A stretch of DNA of 64,000 nt from Celeribacter sp. PS-C1 (GCF_019429625.1 NZ_JAHXRW010000003.1:350482-414481), one strand, 5' to 3'. Positions 26,801 to 35,806 are shown, counted from the first letter of the stretch. The notes: a model not told the origin generated them from the sequence alone. Program-made: numbers and translations.

Positions 26801-27562
26801 GAGGCCGGAGGATTTGCCGCCGCCCGAAAGGCTCTCATTCGCCGCACGCAGCGAGGAAAAGTTGGTGCCGGTGCCGGAGCCATATTTGAACAGACGCGCC
26901 TCACGCACCCAGAGATCCATGATGCCGCCATCGGACACAAGATCGTCGGCGACGGATTGGATGAAACAGGCATGCGGCTGCGGATGTTCATAGGCGGAGG
27001 ACGAGCGGGTCAGCTCACCCGATTGATAATCCACATAATAATGCCCCTGCCCCGGACCGTCGATGCCGTAAGCCCAATGCAGACCGGTGTTGAACCACTG
27101 CGGGCTGTTCGGCGCGCCCATCTGGGCCGCGAGCGTGAACCGCATCTCGTCGTAATAAGCTTTGGCGTCTTCTTCAGAGGAGAAATAGCCCCCTTTCCAA
27201 CCCCAGTAAGCCCAAGCGCCTGCCAGACGGTCAAACACTTGTTTCGCGGAGGTCTCACCGCCGAAACGGGCCTCTTCGGGCAATTGTGCGAGCTTGTCCT
27301 CATCGGGAACCGAGCGCCAGAGAAAGGACGGAACGCCTTTTTCACGCACTTTTTTCAGCGCCGCCGGTACGCCCGCTTTGCGGAAATATTTCTGGGCGAT
27401 GACATCGGAGGCAACCTGCGACCACTTCGCCGGGACTTCACAGTCATCGAGTTTAAACACCACCGTGCCGTCCGGGTTGCGGATTTCAGAGGAGGTCTTG
27501 GAGAACTCCAGTTCCGCATATGCGTCTTTGCCTGCCGTCGTGAATTTGCGTTCGATTTTCAT
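23882..27562 (-). CDS. nrdJ: adenosylcobalamin-dependent (class II) ribonucleotide reductase
   Basis: This enzyme reduces ribonucleotides to deoxyribonucleotides using B12 radical chemistry and works with or without oxygen. It has 1226 aa. Landmarks are [16 protein letters not shown] near the active site, [24 protein letters not shown] (the N-x-C-x-E catalytic loop), [32 protein letters not shown] sequence, and a C-terminal cysteine-rich tail ([23 protein letters not shown]) that binds zinc or relays electrons. The ATG (MKIERKF) is preferred to a TTG three codons upstream. Tandem NrdR-box-like sites lie about 315-360 bases upstream. Confidence 0.95.
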   Translation of the reverse strand: MKIERKFTTAGKDAYAELEFSKTSSEIRNPDGTVVFKLDDCEVPAKWSQVASDVIAQKYFRKAGVPAALKKVREKGVPSFLWRSVPDEDKLAQLPEEARFGGETSAKQVFDRLAGAWAYWGWKGGYFSSEEDAKAYYDEMRFTLAAQMGAPNSPQWFNTGLHWAYGIDGPGQGHYYVDYQSGELTRSSSAYEHPQPHACFIQSVADDLVSDGGIMDLWVREARLFKYGSGTGTNFSSLRAANESLSGGGKSSGLMGFLKIGDRAAGAIKSGGTTRRAAKMVICDMDHPDIEDFINWKVIEEQKVASIVAGSKMHERQLNAIFDAIGTWDGAEVDAFDPAKNPALKAAVKSAKQVAIPETYVKRVLDYAKQGYSSIEFPTYDTDWDSEAYASVSGQNSNNSVRVTDAFLKAVKDDAEWELLRRTDGKVSKVVKARDLWEQVGHAAWACADPGIQFHDTINAWHTCPEDGEIRGSNPCSEYMFLDDTACNLASMNLLTFLHDGVFDAESYMHATRIWTLTLEISVMMAQFPSQEIAQRSYDFRTLGLGYANIGGLLMNMGFGYDSDEGRALAGALTAIMTGVSYATSAEIAGELGAFAKFEKNREHMLRVIRNHRTAAYGKTTGYEGLEVKPVALDHANCPDAHLVELAKSAWDEALSLGEKNGYRNAQVSVIAPTGTIGLVMDCDTTGIEPDFALVKFKKLAGGGYFKIINRSVPAALEKLGYSSSEIEEIVSYAVGHGTIGNAPGINHTALIGHGFGQAQIDKIEAALPSAFDIRFVFNQWTLGEEFCTGTLGIPAAKLADPSFDLLRSLGFTAKDIAAANDHVCGTMTLEGAPFLKEEHYNVFDCANACGKKGKRYLSVESHITMMAAAQSFISGAISKTINMPNDATIEDCQAAYELSWSLGTKANALYRDGSKLSQPLATALIEDDEEAEEILSSGTAQEKAAVLAEKIVEKVIIKEVARGREKMPDRRKGYTQKSIVGGHKVYLRTGEYEDGSLGEIFIDMHKEGAGFRAMMNNFAIAVSVGLQYGVPLEEFVDAFTFTKFEPAGMVQGNDSIKNATSILDYIFRELAVSYLDRTDLAHVKPQGAAFDDLDRDAAEGVSNVKTPSESASAKSIEVLKQISSTGYLRKRLPQELVVLQGGMQSGAVALDGSIDPQVALQTLVPETKAISETALSTGTVSMTARDKAKMQGYEGDPCGECGNYTLVRNGTCMKCNTCGGTSGCS

Positions 27563-27590
27563 CTGCCTCAACTCTCGCGTTGTTGTCGCT

Positions 27591-27764
27591 TTACCGCCAA
27601 ATTTCCGTCACCGGCGACACGTCGACCGCATCCACATCTTGTGTCTTCTGGCTGGCGAGAAACGCATCCTGATCGCAGACAACCCCCGTCCCCTCCGATG
27701 CGGCCATGGCCCCCGGCTGTGTGGTAGATTCGTCTTTGGTCCTCAAGATGATCCTCAGCGCCAT
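27591..27764 (-). CDS. possible small protein in the nrdJ leader, 57 aa
   Basis: The frame encodes a 57-aa acidic peptide beginning [18 protein letters not shown] and ending in VSPVTEIWR. It lies 28 bases upstream of nrdJ on the same strand, inside what would otherwise be a 300-base untranslated leader. The ribosome site is weak (GGGGTAAG) and I recognise no family, so it could be chance. Confidence 0.3.
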   Translation of the reverse strand: MALRIILRTKDESTTQPGAMAASEGTGVVCDQDAFLASQKTQDVDAVDVSPVTEIWR

Positions 27765-27876
27765 ATCCGTTCTTACCCCGGCCGCATGCCTTATTTTCAT
27801 GGCTATTCGCCCGAAAACCGCTGCGATCCCTATGCGGATATGCTCCCCGAGACCCTTGTCCCTCGCCGCACAATAA

Positions 27877-27924
27877 CAACTAAATGTAGTGTGTCCCTCA
27901 TCCGGCCTCCACAATGTGCAGCGG
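27877..27924 (-). promoter_or_regulatory. tandem NrdR-box-like sites upstream of nrdJ
   Basis: Site 1 (27877-27892, CAACTAAATGTAGTGT) matches about 12 of 16 positions of the NrdR palindrome ACACWATATATWGTGT. Site 2 (27909-27924, CCACAATGTGCAGCGG) matches about 10 of 16. Their starts are 32 bases apart, three helical turns, which is the usual spacing of paired NrdR boxes. A third, isolated match (ATACTACATCTAGTGG) is at 28159-28174. Confidence 0.55.
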
Positions 27925-28446
27925 CCAAGCCCTCGTGGTCAACGCAAAATTTACCCTTTCGAAACGCAAAAAACGTTTGACGAAAATTGCCCACAGGCCC
28001 CTTCGATTCGAAGCGGTTCAAGTTAATACTTTTTTCTTTGTTTCCTATAGGTTTCGTGAAAATCGTTAAGACTTTGCACAAGCCCATGTGGATAAGTGAC
28101 CGCGACAAAAAAAGTGCCGGAGGAGACGCTGTGTGGCACATTTGCACATTTTGTCAGCATACTACATCTAGTGGACGCCCTCTCGCGCTAAAATCCGGGA
28201 AATCAGCATTTTTCATAGGAAATTCCCTGAAAACATATGGGCTTACCGCGTCAGAGCGCCGTTTCTGACACCAAGAGTGCACCAGGACCGTGCACAAGGC
28301 CGCGCTCGAATCAGTTTTACGACGCAACTCAAAGTTGAGAGGCCAGCACACCACTTCAGATCAATCCAGCACACGCCCGAGAGACGCTCTGCGCCCACAG
28401 ATCATATGAGCGTTCAAAACAGTGCCATGTGATGAAAGGAAGAAAG
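27925..28446. other. intergenic region upstream of nrdJ
   Basis: This AT-rich stretch of about 520 bases lies between nrdJ and tRNA-Pro. It holds the isolated NrdR-like site at 28159-28174. I looked for a cobalamin riboswitch in the leader on the minus strand and found no B12-box. No credible gene is seen. Confidence 0.4.
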
Positions 28447-28523
28447 TGGTCGGGGCGGCGAGATTCGAACTCACGACCCCCTGTACCCAAAACAGGTGCG
28501 CTACCAGACTGCGCCACGCCCCG
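28447..28523 (-). tRNA. tRNA-Pro (anticodon TGG), CCA encoded
   Basis: The minus strand folds into a standard cloverleaf. The acceptor stem is CGGGGCG/CGCCCCG with discriminator A and an encoded CCA end. The anticodon arm is CCTGT-TTTGGGT-ACAGG, giving anticodon TGG for proline. The T arm contains GTTCGAATC. The length is 77 bases with CCA. Confidence 0.95.
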
Positions 28524-28579
28524 ACCGTGCGCCTCTCCTACCGTGCAAACGCGCGGTTGAAAAGCACTTATTTTCGCGC

Positions 28580-29071
28580 TTACTCCGTGAGACAGGGATC
28601 AGCGGCCTCCGGGCCAAAGGCCGGATGGCGCAGATGATCTCCGGGACGAATACCCAGAGCCTCAGCCAGCCCTCCGTTGATCTCCAAAACCGCAAAGACC
28701 GCGTCGCCGCCCTCGATGGGGGTGCGATCCAGAGGCACCGCCTCATCATGCACGCGGGTCACGACCCCGCGCTGATCCAAAAAGATCATATCAAGCGGAA
28801 TCAAAGTATTGGCCATCCAAAAGGACACCGGCTGCGGTTGTTCATAGATAAAGAGCATACCATGCGAGCGCGGCATCTCGGGGCGGTTCATCAACCCCAG
28901 AGCACGTTCGCCCGCGTCATCCGCGATCTCGACGGTAAAGCGGGCCTTTGGCTCCGGCCCCGTGACCAGAACCTCGTCGTTCCGACAAACGGACTGTGCC
29001 GACAAAGCGCCGGAAGACAGGCAGATCAGCGCGGCCAACACGCCCGTCGAAAGACGTGACCAGCAACGCAT
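28580..29071 (-). CDS. exported DUF192 protein
   Basis: The 163-aa protein has a signal peptide (about 1-25, cleaved near ALSAQ). The mature part is a DUF192 domain, with FTVEIADDAGERALGLMNRPEMPRSHGMLFIY and VSFWMANTLIPLDMIFLD as its two hallmark stretches. The family is widespread and its function is not established. It lies one base after the cold-shock protein gene on the same strand, so the two are probably cotranscribed. Confidence 0.88.
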   Translation of the reverse strand: MRCWSRLSTGVLAALICLSSGALSAQSVCRNDEVLVTGPEPKARFTVEIADDAGERALGLMNRPEMPRSHGMLFIYEQPQPVSFWMANTLIPLDMIFLDQRGVVTRVHDEAVPLDRTPIEGGDAVFAVLEINGGLAEALGIRPGDHLRHPAFGPEAADPCLTE

Positions 29072-29072
29072 C

Positions 29073-29612
29073 TCAGGCGTCGACCTCTTCGGCTTCGCGC
29101 AGTGCCGCGTCCCACGCGGTCACATGAGCCGCCATCCGACCACGACGCCCATCGATCACACGAAGACCGACGGCCTCGCCCGGCATCAGATCGGCCAGAC
29201 CAGAACGGCGGAGCACTTCGATATGGATGAAAACATCCTCCGGGCGTCCGAAAACATTGGCGAAACCAAAGCCCTTGCCCTTGTCGAACCATTTCACACG
29301 CGCGGGTTCGAGCGGCAGAGACAGGCTCTCTTCATCGACCTCTTCGAGGTCCTCCAACATCGTGCCCGTGCCCGGCGCCGGAGGTGCAATCTCAAGCACC
29401 TCGACCGCCTGCACGCCGCGATCCGTGCTTTGCACAACGAGACGCACCATGGCGGCATCCGCCACGGAGCTTTGCCCGAAGTTACGCAAAACATTCGCGT
29501 GTAACAAGATATCCGGACCGCCGTCATCGGCGATCACAAAACCAAAGCCGCGAGTCGGATCGAACCATTTTACATGGCCCGAAACGACCTTCCCCAAGTC
29601 TGTGTCGTTCAT
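29073..29612 (-). CDS. double cold-shock-domain protein
   Basis: The 179-aa cytosolic protein has two cold-shock domains, one at about residues 9-75 (GHVKWFDPTRGFGFVIADDGGPDILLHANVL pattern) and one at about 104-170 (ARVKWFDKGKGFGFANV and EDVFIHIEVL). Both keep the K-G/R-F-G-F RNP1 and V-F-I-H RNP2 motifs, the first with L-L-H. It should bind single-stranded RNA or DNA and act as an RNA chaperone. The linker is acidic. It is first in a two-gene unit with the DUF192 gene. Confidence 0.9.
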   Translation of the reverse strand: MNDTDLGKVVSGHVKWFDPTRGFGFVIADDGGPDILLHANVLRNFGQSSVADAAMVRLVVQSTDRGVQAVEVLEIAPPAPGTGTMLEDLEEVDEESLSLPLEPARVKWFDKGKGFGFANVFGRPEDVFIHIEVLRRSGLADLMPGEAVGLRVIDGRRGRMAAHVTAWDAALREAEEVDA

Positions 29613-29778
29613 TCTCTCATTTACTCATAAGGGCCAATGCGAAATTCGACCGGCCCATAACAGGGGGTACGCACCCCTCATCCCGCTCTGAACCTGAGAC
29701 AATCGGACGAAAGGTGCAAGCCCCCTTCCCCCTGTCTTTTTGACCAATTGCAAGCGCGGTCCGGTGAATTTCGTGATT

Positions 29779-30396
29779 TCAGGGATTGAGACGCCGAATT
29801 TCCCACGCCGCATCTGGGCTCTGGCGGCGCCAGCGGAACCGGTCATGCAGGCGGAATTCGCCATCAGCCCAGAACTCGATCTCCAGAGGCGTAATCCGAT
29901 AGCCTCCCCAAAACGGCGGACGTTTCGGATTGGGACCGTGTTTGAGGCCCTCCTTGGCCACAGCCTCCATCAACGTGGTCTTCGACTCAAGCGGTCGCGA
30001 TTGCTGACTGGCCCAGGCGCCGATGCGCGAGCCGAGCGCGCGCGATTTGTAATAGGCATCCGAGGCTTCCGGCGTTTCGCGTGTGACCAAGCCTCGCACA
30101 CGGAGCTGACGGCGGAGAGACTTCCAATGCATCACAAAGGCAGCTTTTCCTGCGCTTTCAATCTCTTGCCCTTTGGCGCTCTCATAGTTTGTGAAAAACA
30201 CAAAGGCGTCGTCGGCAATCTCTTTCAAAAGCACCATCCGCACGTTCGGCAGACCGTCGGGGTCCACCGTGGCGATGGCCATGGCGTTGGGATCGTTGAT
30301 CTCCTTGGCCTCGGCCTCCTTCAACCACAGTCGCGAAATCTCGAACGGGTCGTCTCCGGCAAAAATGCCTTTGCGTGGCACATTTCCTGACACCAT
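29779..30396 (-). CDS. pdxH: pyridoxamine 5'-phosphate oxidase
   Basis: This FMN enzyme makes pyridoxal 5'-phosphate from pyridoxine or pyridoxamine phosphate. It has 205 aa, the usual length. Motifs are [59 protein letters not shown] and, at the end, RFRWRR...WEIRRLNP. The ATG with AGAGGAGAG upstream gives the normal start; an upstream frame extension of 22 codons is not family-like. Confidence 0.95.
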   Translation of the reverse strand: MVSGNVPRKGIFAGDDPFEISRLWLKEAEAKEINDPNAMAIATVDPDGLPNVRMVLLKEIADDAFVFFTNYESAKGQEIESAGKAAFVMHWKSLRRQLRVRGLVTRETPEASDAYYKSRALGSRIGAWASQQSRPLESKTTLMEAVAKEGLKHGPNPKRPPFWGGYRITPLEIEFWADGEFRLHDRFRWRRQSPDAAWEIRRLNP

Positions 30397-30612
30397 TGTG
30401 GCTCTCCTCTGGCGGCTTTCTTTGGCTGCTTTCTCGATAGTCCGAATGCGGAAAATCGGCAAGGGCGCGCCCCTGCCAAGCAGCCGTGCACAGGCGGTTT
30501 GCAGTGCCCAAATGACCCTACGTCGCGAAATTGCGGGGGCCAGACTTGATCGCTTTGCGCAAAACCCCTAAAGCACGTTTCAACACCAATAATAAGCGGA
30601 ACATAGGACGCC

Positions 30613-31416
30613 ATGACGAAACTGATGGACGGCAAACGCGGGCTGATCATGGGCCTTGCCAATGACAAATCAATCGCCTGGGGTATTGCAAAAGCGCTCT
30701 CCGATCATGGCGCAGAGCTGTGTTTTTCCTATCAAGGCGAGCAGCTTAAAAAACGTGTGGACCCTCTGGCCGAGCGCCTGGGCTCTGACTTTGTTGTCGC
30801 CTGCGACGTCTCTGACGAGGCCTCGATGGACGCACTCTTCGCCGAGATCGAAGCGAAATGGGGCAAGATCGACTTTATCGTGCATGCCATCGGCTTCTCT
30901 GACAAAAACGAGCTGCGTGGCCGTTACGTCGACACCACGCGCGACAACTTCAACCTGACCATGGATATCTCCGTCTTCTCCTTCACCGCAGTCGCACAGC
31001 GCGCCGCGAAGCTGATGACCGAAGGCGGCTCGATGCTGACCATGACCTATTACGGCGCCGAGCGCGTGATGCCGCATTACAATGTGATGGGCGTCGCCAA
31101 GGCCGCTTTGGAAGCCTCCGTGCGCTATCTCGCCGAAGACCTCGGCAAGGACGGCATCCGCGTGAACTCCATCTCCGCAGGCCCGATCAAAACGCTCGCC
31201 GCCTCCGGCATTGGCGATTTCCGCTACATCATGAAGTGGAACGAATATAACTCGCCGCTGCGTCGCAATGTGACCATCGACGATGTGGGCAACTCCGCGC
31301 TTTACCTGCTGTCCGATTTGGGCGCGGGCGTGACCGGCGAGACCCACCACGTCGACGCAGGTTACCACGTCGTCGGCATGAAAGCGGTCGATGCCCCGGA
31401 CATTTCCAAGGGCTGA
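30613..31416 (+). CDS. fabI: enoyl-[acyl-carrier-protein] reductase (NADH)
   Basis: This enzyme catalyses the last reduction of the fatty-acid elongation cycle. It has 267 aa. The N-terminal Rossmann motif is GLIMGLANDKSIAWGIAKAL, the typical FabI form. The catalytic Tyr-x6-Lys is in HYNVMGVAKAAL, and ISAGPIKTLAASGIGDF is the substrate-loop signature. AGGAC precedes the ATG. It stands as a single gene with its own terminator. Confidence 0.96.
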   Translation: MTKLMDGKRGLIMGLANDKSIAWGIAKALSDHGAELCFSYQGEQLKKRVDPLAERLGSDFVVACDVSDEASMDALFAEIEAKWGKIDFIVHAIGFSDKNELRGRYVDTTRDNFNLTMDISVFSFTAVAQRAAKLMTEGGSMLTMTYYGAERVMPHYNVMGVAKAALEASVRYLAEDLGKDGIRVNSISAGPIKTLAASGIGDFRYIMKWNEYNSPLRRNVTIDDVGNSALYLLSDLGAGVTGETHHVDAGYHVVGMKAVDAPDISKG

Positions 31417-31436
31417 TCTGCGCCATAAACGCTTTT

Positions 31437-31462
31437 AAAACGGGGGCTTCGGCTCCCGTTTT
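31437..31462 (+). terminator. rho-independent terminator of fabI
   Basis: A stem AAAACGGG with GC extension and a TTCG tetraloop (closing with CCCGTTTT) is followed by GTTTT. It lies 20 bases after the fabI stop. Confidence 0.85.
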
Positions 31463-31489
31463 GTTTTACATATGTCTTTGGGAGGAGAC

Positions 31490-32104
31490 ATGACCCTCGC
31501 GATTTTTCTGTCCATTTTGAGCCTGCATTTCGTCGCAGCCATGTCGCCCGGCCCCTCTTTCGTGGTCTCCGTGCGCACCGCCGCCTCCGAAGGCTTTCGT
31601 CCGGCCTTCGGGCTTGCCGTAGCCTTTGGGCTCGGCGCGGTAATCTGGGCGCTGGCCGCATTGTCCGGCCTTTCGATCCTGTTCGAAATCTTCCCCCGCG
31701 CCTACCTTGCCTTTAAAATCGCGGGCGGGCTCTTCCTGATATGGATCGGCTACAAAACCATTCGCCACGCCCGCGATCCACTGCCCGAGGCCACGACACT
31801 CGCCAGCCCGCGTTCGCTCGCCAATGCCTTTCGCCTCGGTCTCATGACGCAATTGTCGAACCCGAAGCCTGCGGTGTTTTTCGGCGCGGTCTTTGCCGGG
31901 CTGATCCCGCCCGAGACTTCTTTGGCCGTTAAGGGCTTGTTGTTGTTTTTCGTCTTTTTTGACGAAACACTGTGGTATGTGATTGTCGCGCGGGTTTTTT
32001 CACGGCAAAAAGCACGACAAGCCTATGGCCGGGCCAAACTTTGGACCGACCGCGCTCTGGGGGGCCTCATCGCCCTCTTCGGAGCCCGGATCGCGACCAG
32101 TTGA
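31490..32104 (+). CDS. LysE/RhtB-family amino-acid exporter
   Basis: This is an inner-membrane protein of 204 aa with six hydrophobic segments. It begins MTLAIFLSILSLHFVAAMSPGPSFVVSVRTAASEG, whose S-P-G-P motif is the family hallmark. The following GLAVAFGLGAVIWALAAL helix and MTQLSNPKPAVFFGAVFAGL segment also match. It probably exports an amino acid, and the substrate cannot be told from sequence. ATG 31490 has GGGAGGAG upstream; the start six codons earlier lacks this. Confidence 0.88.
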   Translation: MTLAIFLSILSLHFVAAMSPGPSFVVSVRTAASEGFRPAFGLAVAFGLGAVIWALAALSGLSILFEIFPRAYLAFKIAGGLFLIWIGYKTIRHARDPLPEATTLASPRSLANAFRLGLMTQLSNPKPAVFFGAVFAGLIPPETSLAVKGLLLFFVFFDETLWYVIVARVFSRQKARQAYGRAKLWTDRALGGLIALFGARIATS

Positions 32105-32146
32105 CCTCCCTTCCGGCCCGCCACTTCGATGAAAGGATCAAAAGAG

Positions 32147-32650
32147 ATGTCCGACCGCCTGCCCCATGAAAAAGGCTTTCACATCAGCTGGGATCAGATT
32201 CACCGCGACAGCCGCGCGCTGGCGTGGCGGCTCGACGGCAAGGGACCGGATGACGGCGCGTGGCGTGCCATCGTGGCAATCACCCGCGGCGGCATGGCGC
32301 CCGCGATGATCATCGCGCGCGAGCTGGACATCCGCACGGTCGACACGATTTCGGTCAAATCCTACGACCATCAGAACCAATCCGAGGCCGTGGTCCTCAA
32401 TTCGCCGGATGCGGAGATGATGGGCGATGGCACGGGCATTCTGGTGATTGACGATCTGGTGGACAGCGGCAAAACGCTTGAGCTCGTTCGCTCAATGTAC
32501 CCCAACGCCCATTTCGCCACCGTCTACGCCAAGCCGAAAGGCCGACCGCAGGTGGACAGCTACATCACCGAAGTGTCTCAGGACACATGGATATTTTTCC
32601 CCTGGGATATGGCGATGCAATACGTCAAACCCTATCGTGGGCGCGACTAA
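32147..32650 (+). CDS. gpt: xanthine phosphoribosyltransferase
   Basis: This purine-salvage enzyme converts xanthine or guanine with PRPP to the nucleotide. It has 167 aa. The PRPP-binding motif is [17 protein letters not shown], with [22 protein letters not shown] upstream, as in Gpt. The C-terminal WIFFPWDM segment is typical. The ATG with AGGA about 11 bases upstream fits the family start. It follows lysE by 42 bases and may be cotranscribed. Confidence 0.92.
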   Translation: MSDRLPHEKGFHISWDQIHRDSRALAWRLDGKGPDDGAWRAIVAITRGGMAPAMIIARELDIRTVDTISVKSYDHQNQSEAVVLNSPDAEMMGDGTGILVIDDLVDSGKTLELVRSMYPNAHFATVYAKPKGRPQVDSYITEVSQDTWIFFPWDMAMQYVKPYRGRD

Positions 32651-32661
32651 GACCAGACGTC

Positions 32662-32686
32662 AAAGGGGCCTCACGGCCCCTTTTTC
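32662..32686. terminator. terminator of gpt
   Basis: A 9-bp stem AAAGGGGCC/GGCCCCTTT with a TCAC loop and TTTTT follows gpt on the plus strand. It overlaps the 3' end of the convergent reductase gene by two bases. Confidence 0.85.
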
Positions 32687-33278
32687 ATACGCCCTTCGCA
32701 CCCAGAGCCTCAACCTTTTTGAGCCAGCGCGTGACTGTTTTGGGCGTCGCATCGGTGGCGCCCGCAAATTGTGTCAGCCGCACCGGTTTGATACCGACAA
32801 AGCCCAAGATATGGCCCTTGAGCGTCGACGCAATCGGATTGCGATAGGCCAGCCACAGGAACCATGTCGGCGTATCTGACGTCAGCACAACCCGCGCGCT
32901 GCGCCCCGTCAGCATCGGCGCAGGCATCCCGAACCGGTTCGGATTTCGTGTATCAAACGTCCGCCCCGGCAAGAAGGCGCGATCAAAGAGCCCCTTGAGC
33001 TTTGCAGGCAGCCCGCCCCACCACATCGGCGCAACGATCACCACATGCTCCGCCCACGCGATGTTGATCAAAACCTCTTCAAGATCAGGTTCCAGCGGCT
33101 TGACGTCTTTGTAGCCTGCGCGTTCGAAATCCATGTCAAAACTCAAACCATTCAGGTGCTGCACACGCGTTTCGAACCCTGCTGATTTGGCTGCCTCCGC
33201 GTAGGTTTCAGCGAGCGTTTTCGACAGAGACGCCGCGGCCGGATGACCATTTAAGATATATATGCGCTTTCTGGACAT
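32685..33278 (-). CDS. flavodoxin-like NAD(P)H oxidoreductase (MdaB/YabF type)
   Basis: The 197-aa cytosolic protein belongs to the flavodoxin_2 family. It begins SRKRIYILNGHPAAASLSKTLAETY, a FMN/FAD-phosphate loop, and has VVIVAPMWWGGLPAKLKGLFDRAFLPG, the flavin-isoalloxazine loop signature of quinone reductases. Such enzymes reduce quinones or electrophiles. It is divergent from a TetR gene with three palindromic operator copies between them, so it is very likely that regulator's target. GGGGGA precedes the ATG. Confidence 0.85.
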   Translation of the reverse strand: MSRKRIYILNGHPAAASLSKTLAETYAEAAKSAGFETRVQHLNGLSFDMDFERAGYKDVKPLEPDLEEVLINIAWAEHVVIVAPMWWGGLPAKLKGLFDRAFLPGRTFDTRNPNRFGMPAPMLTGRSARVVLTSDTPTWFLWLAYRNPIASTLKGHILGFVGIKPVRLTQFAGATDATPKTVTRWLKKVEALGAKGV

Positions 33279-33297
33279 AATGTCCCCCAGATTAAAT

Positions 33298-33363
33298 TGA
33301 CCACGGTCACTTTCATAAACTTCAAAAATGACCACGGTCAATAATTAAATTTGACCACAGTCA
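33298..33363. promoter_or_regulatory. three TetR-type operator copies in a divergent promoter
   Basis: The palindrome TGACCACGGTCA (TGACC-AC-GGTCA) occurs at 33298-33309 and 33329-33340, and with one change (TGACCACAGTCA) at 33352-33363. Starts are 31 and 23 bases apart. They fill the 91-base gap between the reductase and TetR genes, so one repressor can shut both promoters. Confidence 0.8.
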
Positions 33364-33369
33364 GAAAAC

Positions 33370-33972
33370 ATGCACACTCCCCCCATGACCAAAACCGTGA
33401 CCAAACCGATCCAGAAACGCGCGCTTGCGACCCGGGACAAGCTGCTCACAGCCGCAAAAGATCTGATTTCAAAAGAAAGTTTCGAGGCCCTGCGAGTCGA
33501 GGACGTAGTGCGCGCGGCGGGTGTCGCCAAAGGTACGTTTTTCGCGCACTTCAAGGATAAGGACGCCTTGATGGAGCAGATCATCGGCGCACGTATGGCC
33601 GAACTGATTGCCGAGACCGCGGCGGCGGCGACACCGAAAGACATACCGGAGATGGTCGAACTGCTCCTGCCGCTGATCCATTTCATGACGTCGGAGCGCT
33701 ATGTCTTCGATGTGATCGTCCGCCACTCAGGGGCGGCGGCAATTTCGGACATCGGGCCGATTGCCACGCAATTCGATGAACAAATCGCTATATTCGCCCG
33801 CTGGGCGCAAAAGGCCCCCTACCGCCCCGACATTGCGCCGGAATTAGTGGGCGAAGGCATCAGCGCGTTTTTCATTCAGGCCATCGCCCTGAATTTCTGC
33901 GCGCTGAACAGTCGTCAGGCGCTGGAGAGCCGGCTCACAAGCTATCTCGATGCCTGGCTCTGTCCGAAGTAA
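33370..33972 (+). CDS. TetR-family transcriptional regulator
   Basis: The 200-aa repressor has an N-terminal helix-turn-helix (residues about 18-64: TRDKLLTAAKDLISKESFEALRVEDVVRAAGVAKGTFFAHFKDKDALM pattern). Its C-terminal ligand domain is unclassified. It probably represses itself and the divergent flavodoxin-like reductase, with a quinone or other electrophile as inducer (inference). The start may be the second ATG at 33385, since the first lies six bases from an operator copy. Confidence 0.88.
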   Translation: MHTPPMTKTVTKPIQKRALATRDKLLTAAKDLISKESFEALRVEDVVRAAGVAKGTFFAHFKDKDALMEQIIGARMAELIAETAAAATPKDIPEMVELLLPLIHFMTSERYVFDVIVRHSGAAAISDIGPIATQFDEQIAIFARWAQKAPYRPDIAPELVGEGISAFFIQAIALNFCALNSRQALESRLTSYLDAWLCPK

Positions 33973-33978
33973 GACGGT

Positions 33979-34281
33979 TCAGGCGGCGGAGGCCGTGCCC
34001 TGCGACCGCCAGAGCATATCCTGAACATTTTCAATCGCATGTTCGGCGGAGGCGAGACTGTTTTCGCGATCAAATCCGCGCATTGCCGCATCAATTGCGC
34101 CGCAGGCTGAGCGTACCAGATAGCCCGCCTGTCTCGGCATCATCTCGTAAGAAGCGTCGCGAATCTCTTCCGTCATTTCCTCTTCGCGGGCGAGATCGCC
34201 ATCGCGCGCGGCTGTCAAAGCCGCCTTGAGCGCGTTGATCAGTGTGTCATATCCATTCGGCGCGGCGAAACCATATGCCAT
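33979..34281 (-). CDS. hypothetical protein, 100 aa
   Basis: This is a small, acidic, all-helical protein (MAYGFAAPNGYDTLINALKAALTAARDGDLAREEEMTEE pattern) without a signal peptide or membrane segment. I do not recognise its family. It is convergent with the TetR gene, six bases apart. The ATG is supported by AAGAGG about eight bases upstream. Confidence 0.55.
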   Translation of the reverse strand: MAYGFAAPNGYDTLINALKAALTAARDGDLAREEEMTEEIRDASYEMMPRQAGYLVRSACGAIDAAMRGFDRENSLASAEHAIENVQDMLWRSQGTASAA

Positions 34282-34621
34282 AATGTTAACCTCTTAAGTC
34301 CTGTTGTGGCGCGGGACACGGTCCCGGCGCTGTTCTGCTTCTTGTCTTCGCGCGCCCTCAAATTTCCAAAATGGCAGCGCCTCCTGTGGAGAGGCAGATG
34401 GGGGCGTTTTTCTTCAGAGTCATCCAAGATTGTGTCAAAAGAGGTAAACAAAGCTTGAAGCCACCCGATCAAAACCGCACAGCCGAGGTGAACGTCTTTT
34501 TTTTCAGCACCTTGCCTGCGTTTTGATCCATTTTAATGCGTCGCTCGTGATGCGTGCAGATGATTGCATCCCTCGCGAGCGCCCCCTAATCTTATCCCGT
34601 GATTTAGACCAAGGATTTCCG
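34282..34621. other. intergenic region without recognised gene
   Basis: About 340 bases lie between the small hypothetical gene (leftward) and the aminotransferase gene (rightward). It must hold both promoters. I see no operator-like palindrome, RNA or acceptable reading frame. Confidence 0.35.
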
Positions 34622-35806
34622 ATGCTGACGCCTCTCGCCGCCCCCATGGCCCGCACCTTTGCCTCGCCCATCGTGGCCTCTCGTAAATGGGCCGAAGGTG
34701 TCACCTTTCCGCCTGAGCGCCCGTTGATCAACGTAAGTCAGGCCGCGCCGATGGAGGCGCCGCCGCTGCCCCTGCGCCAAGAGATCGCCCGCATGGCGAT
34801 GGACGACACCAGCGCACATCTTTATGGGCCGGTTCTGGGCTTGCCGGAGCTGCGCAGCCAGATCGCCAAGGATTGGTCCTCCGCCTATCACGCAGACATC
34901 ACCGCCGATCAGGTCGCCATCACCGCCGGCTGCAATCAGGCGTTCACCTCGGTTATGAGCACGATTGCCGCCCCGGGCGACGAGGTCATTCTGGTCGCGC
35001 CGTGGTATTTCAACCATAAAATGTGGTGCGATATGTCGGGCGTCACCGCCGTGCCCCTAGTCGCGGGAGACGATCTTTTGCCCGATCTCGAAGAGGCCGC
35101 GCGTCTGATCAGCCCGCGCACCCGCGCCATGGTGTTGATCACGCCGAACAATCCGGGTGGCGTGGAATATCCGCCGGAGCTTTTGACGAAATTCTACGCG
35201 CTGGCCCGTGATCGAGGCATCATGTTGATCCTCGACGAGACCTATCGCGATTTCGACAGTCGCGATGAGGTGCCCCATTATCTGTTCCGGCAAAAGGGCT
35301 GGCAGGACACGCTGGTGCACCTCTATTCCTTCTCAAAAGCCTTCCGCCTCACCGGCCACCGCGTGGGCGCCGTGATCGCCTCAGCAGAGCGGCTTGAGCA
35401 AGTTGAGAAATATCTCGACACCGTTTCGATCTGCCCCAATCAAATCGGCCAGAAGGCAGCGCTTTGGGGGCTGCAAAACCTGAGCGACTGGGTCGCGGGC
35501 GAGCGCGCCGAGATTCTGTCGCGTCGCCAAGCGATCATCGACGGTTTCCCGCAACTCGACGCCAAAGGCTGGCGCCTTTTGGGCTGTGGCGCGTTTTTTG
35601 CCTATGTCAGCCACCCCTTCGAGATGCCATCATCTGAGCTGGCCCCTTGGCTCGTTCGTGAGGCTGGGGTGCTTTTGCTGCCCGGCTCGACGTTTATGCC
35701 CGAAGGCGACAAACGTGCCGAGCATCAGCTCCGCATCGCCTTTGCCAATATCGATCAAGCGGGGATCACGGAGCTTTTCAGCAGATTGGCCGAAATCACG
35801 CCCTGA
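34622..35806 (+). CDS. PLP-dependent aminotransferase, class I/II
   Basis: The 394-aa enzyme belongs to the aspartate-aminotransferase fold. It shows LYGPVLGLPELRSQIA near the N-terminus, ITPNNPGGVEYPPELL (the N-N-P-x-G motif), LILDETYRDF (Asp for pyridine nitrogen, Tyr for the PLP hydroxyl) and YSFSKAFRLTGHRVG, with the PLP-binding lysine in SFSK. The substrate is unknown. AAGGA six bases upstream sets the ATG. It is followed 64 bases later by ppiD. Confidence 0.88.
   Translation: MLTPLAAPMARTFASPIVASRKWAEGVTFPPERPLINVSQAAPMEAPPLPLRQEIARMAMDDTSAHLYGPVLGLPELRSQIAKDWSSAYHADITADQVAITAGCNQAFTSVMSTIAAPGDEVILVAPWYFNHKMWCDMSGVTAVPLVAGDDLLPDLEEAARLISPRTRAMVLITPNNPGGVEYPPELLTKFYALARDRGIMLILDETYRDFDSRDEVPHYLFRQKGWQDTLVHLYSFSKAFRLTGHRVGAVIASAERLEQVEKYLDTVSICPNQIGQKAALWGLQNLSDWVAGERAEILSRRQAIIDGFPQLDAKGWRLLGCGAFFAYVSHPFEMPSSELAPWLVREAGVLLLPGSTFMPEGDKRAEHQLRIAFANIDQAGITELFSRLAEITP

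Noticed and set aside
23711..27727. Open frame of 1338 codons on the plus strand, antisense to nrdJ
   Set aside because: It is the shadow of a highly biased high-GC gene. The protein is rich in Arg, His and Gly with no domain, while the opposite strand encodes a full class II ribonucleotide reductase.
27563..28440. Cobalamin riboswitch in the nrdJ leader
   Set aside because: The enzyme uses B12, so I looked for the B12-box and the conserved core on the minus strand. I see neither.
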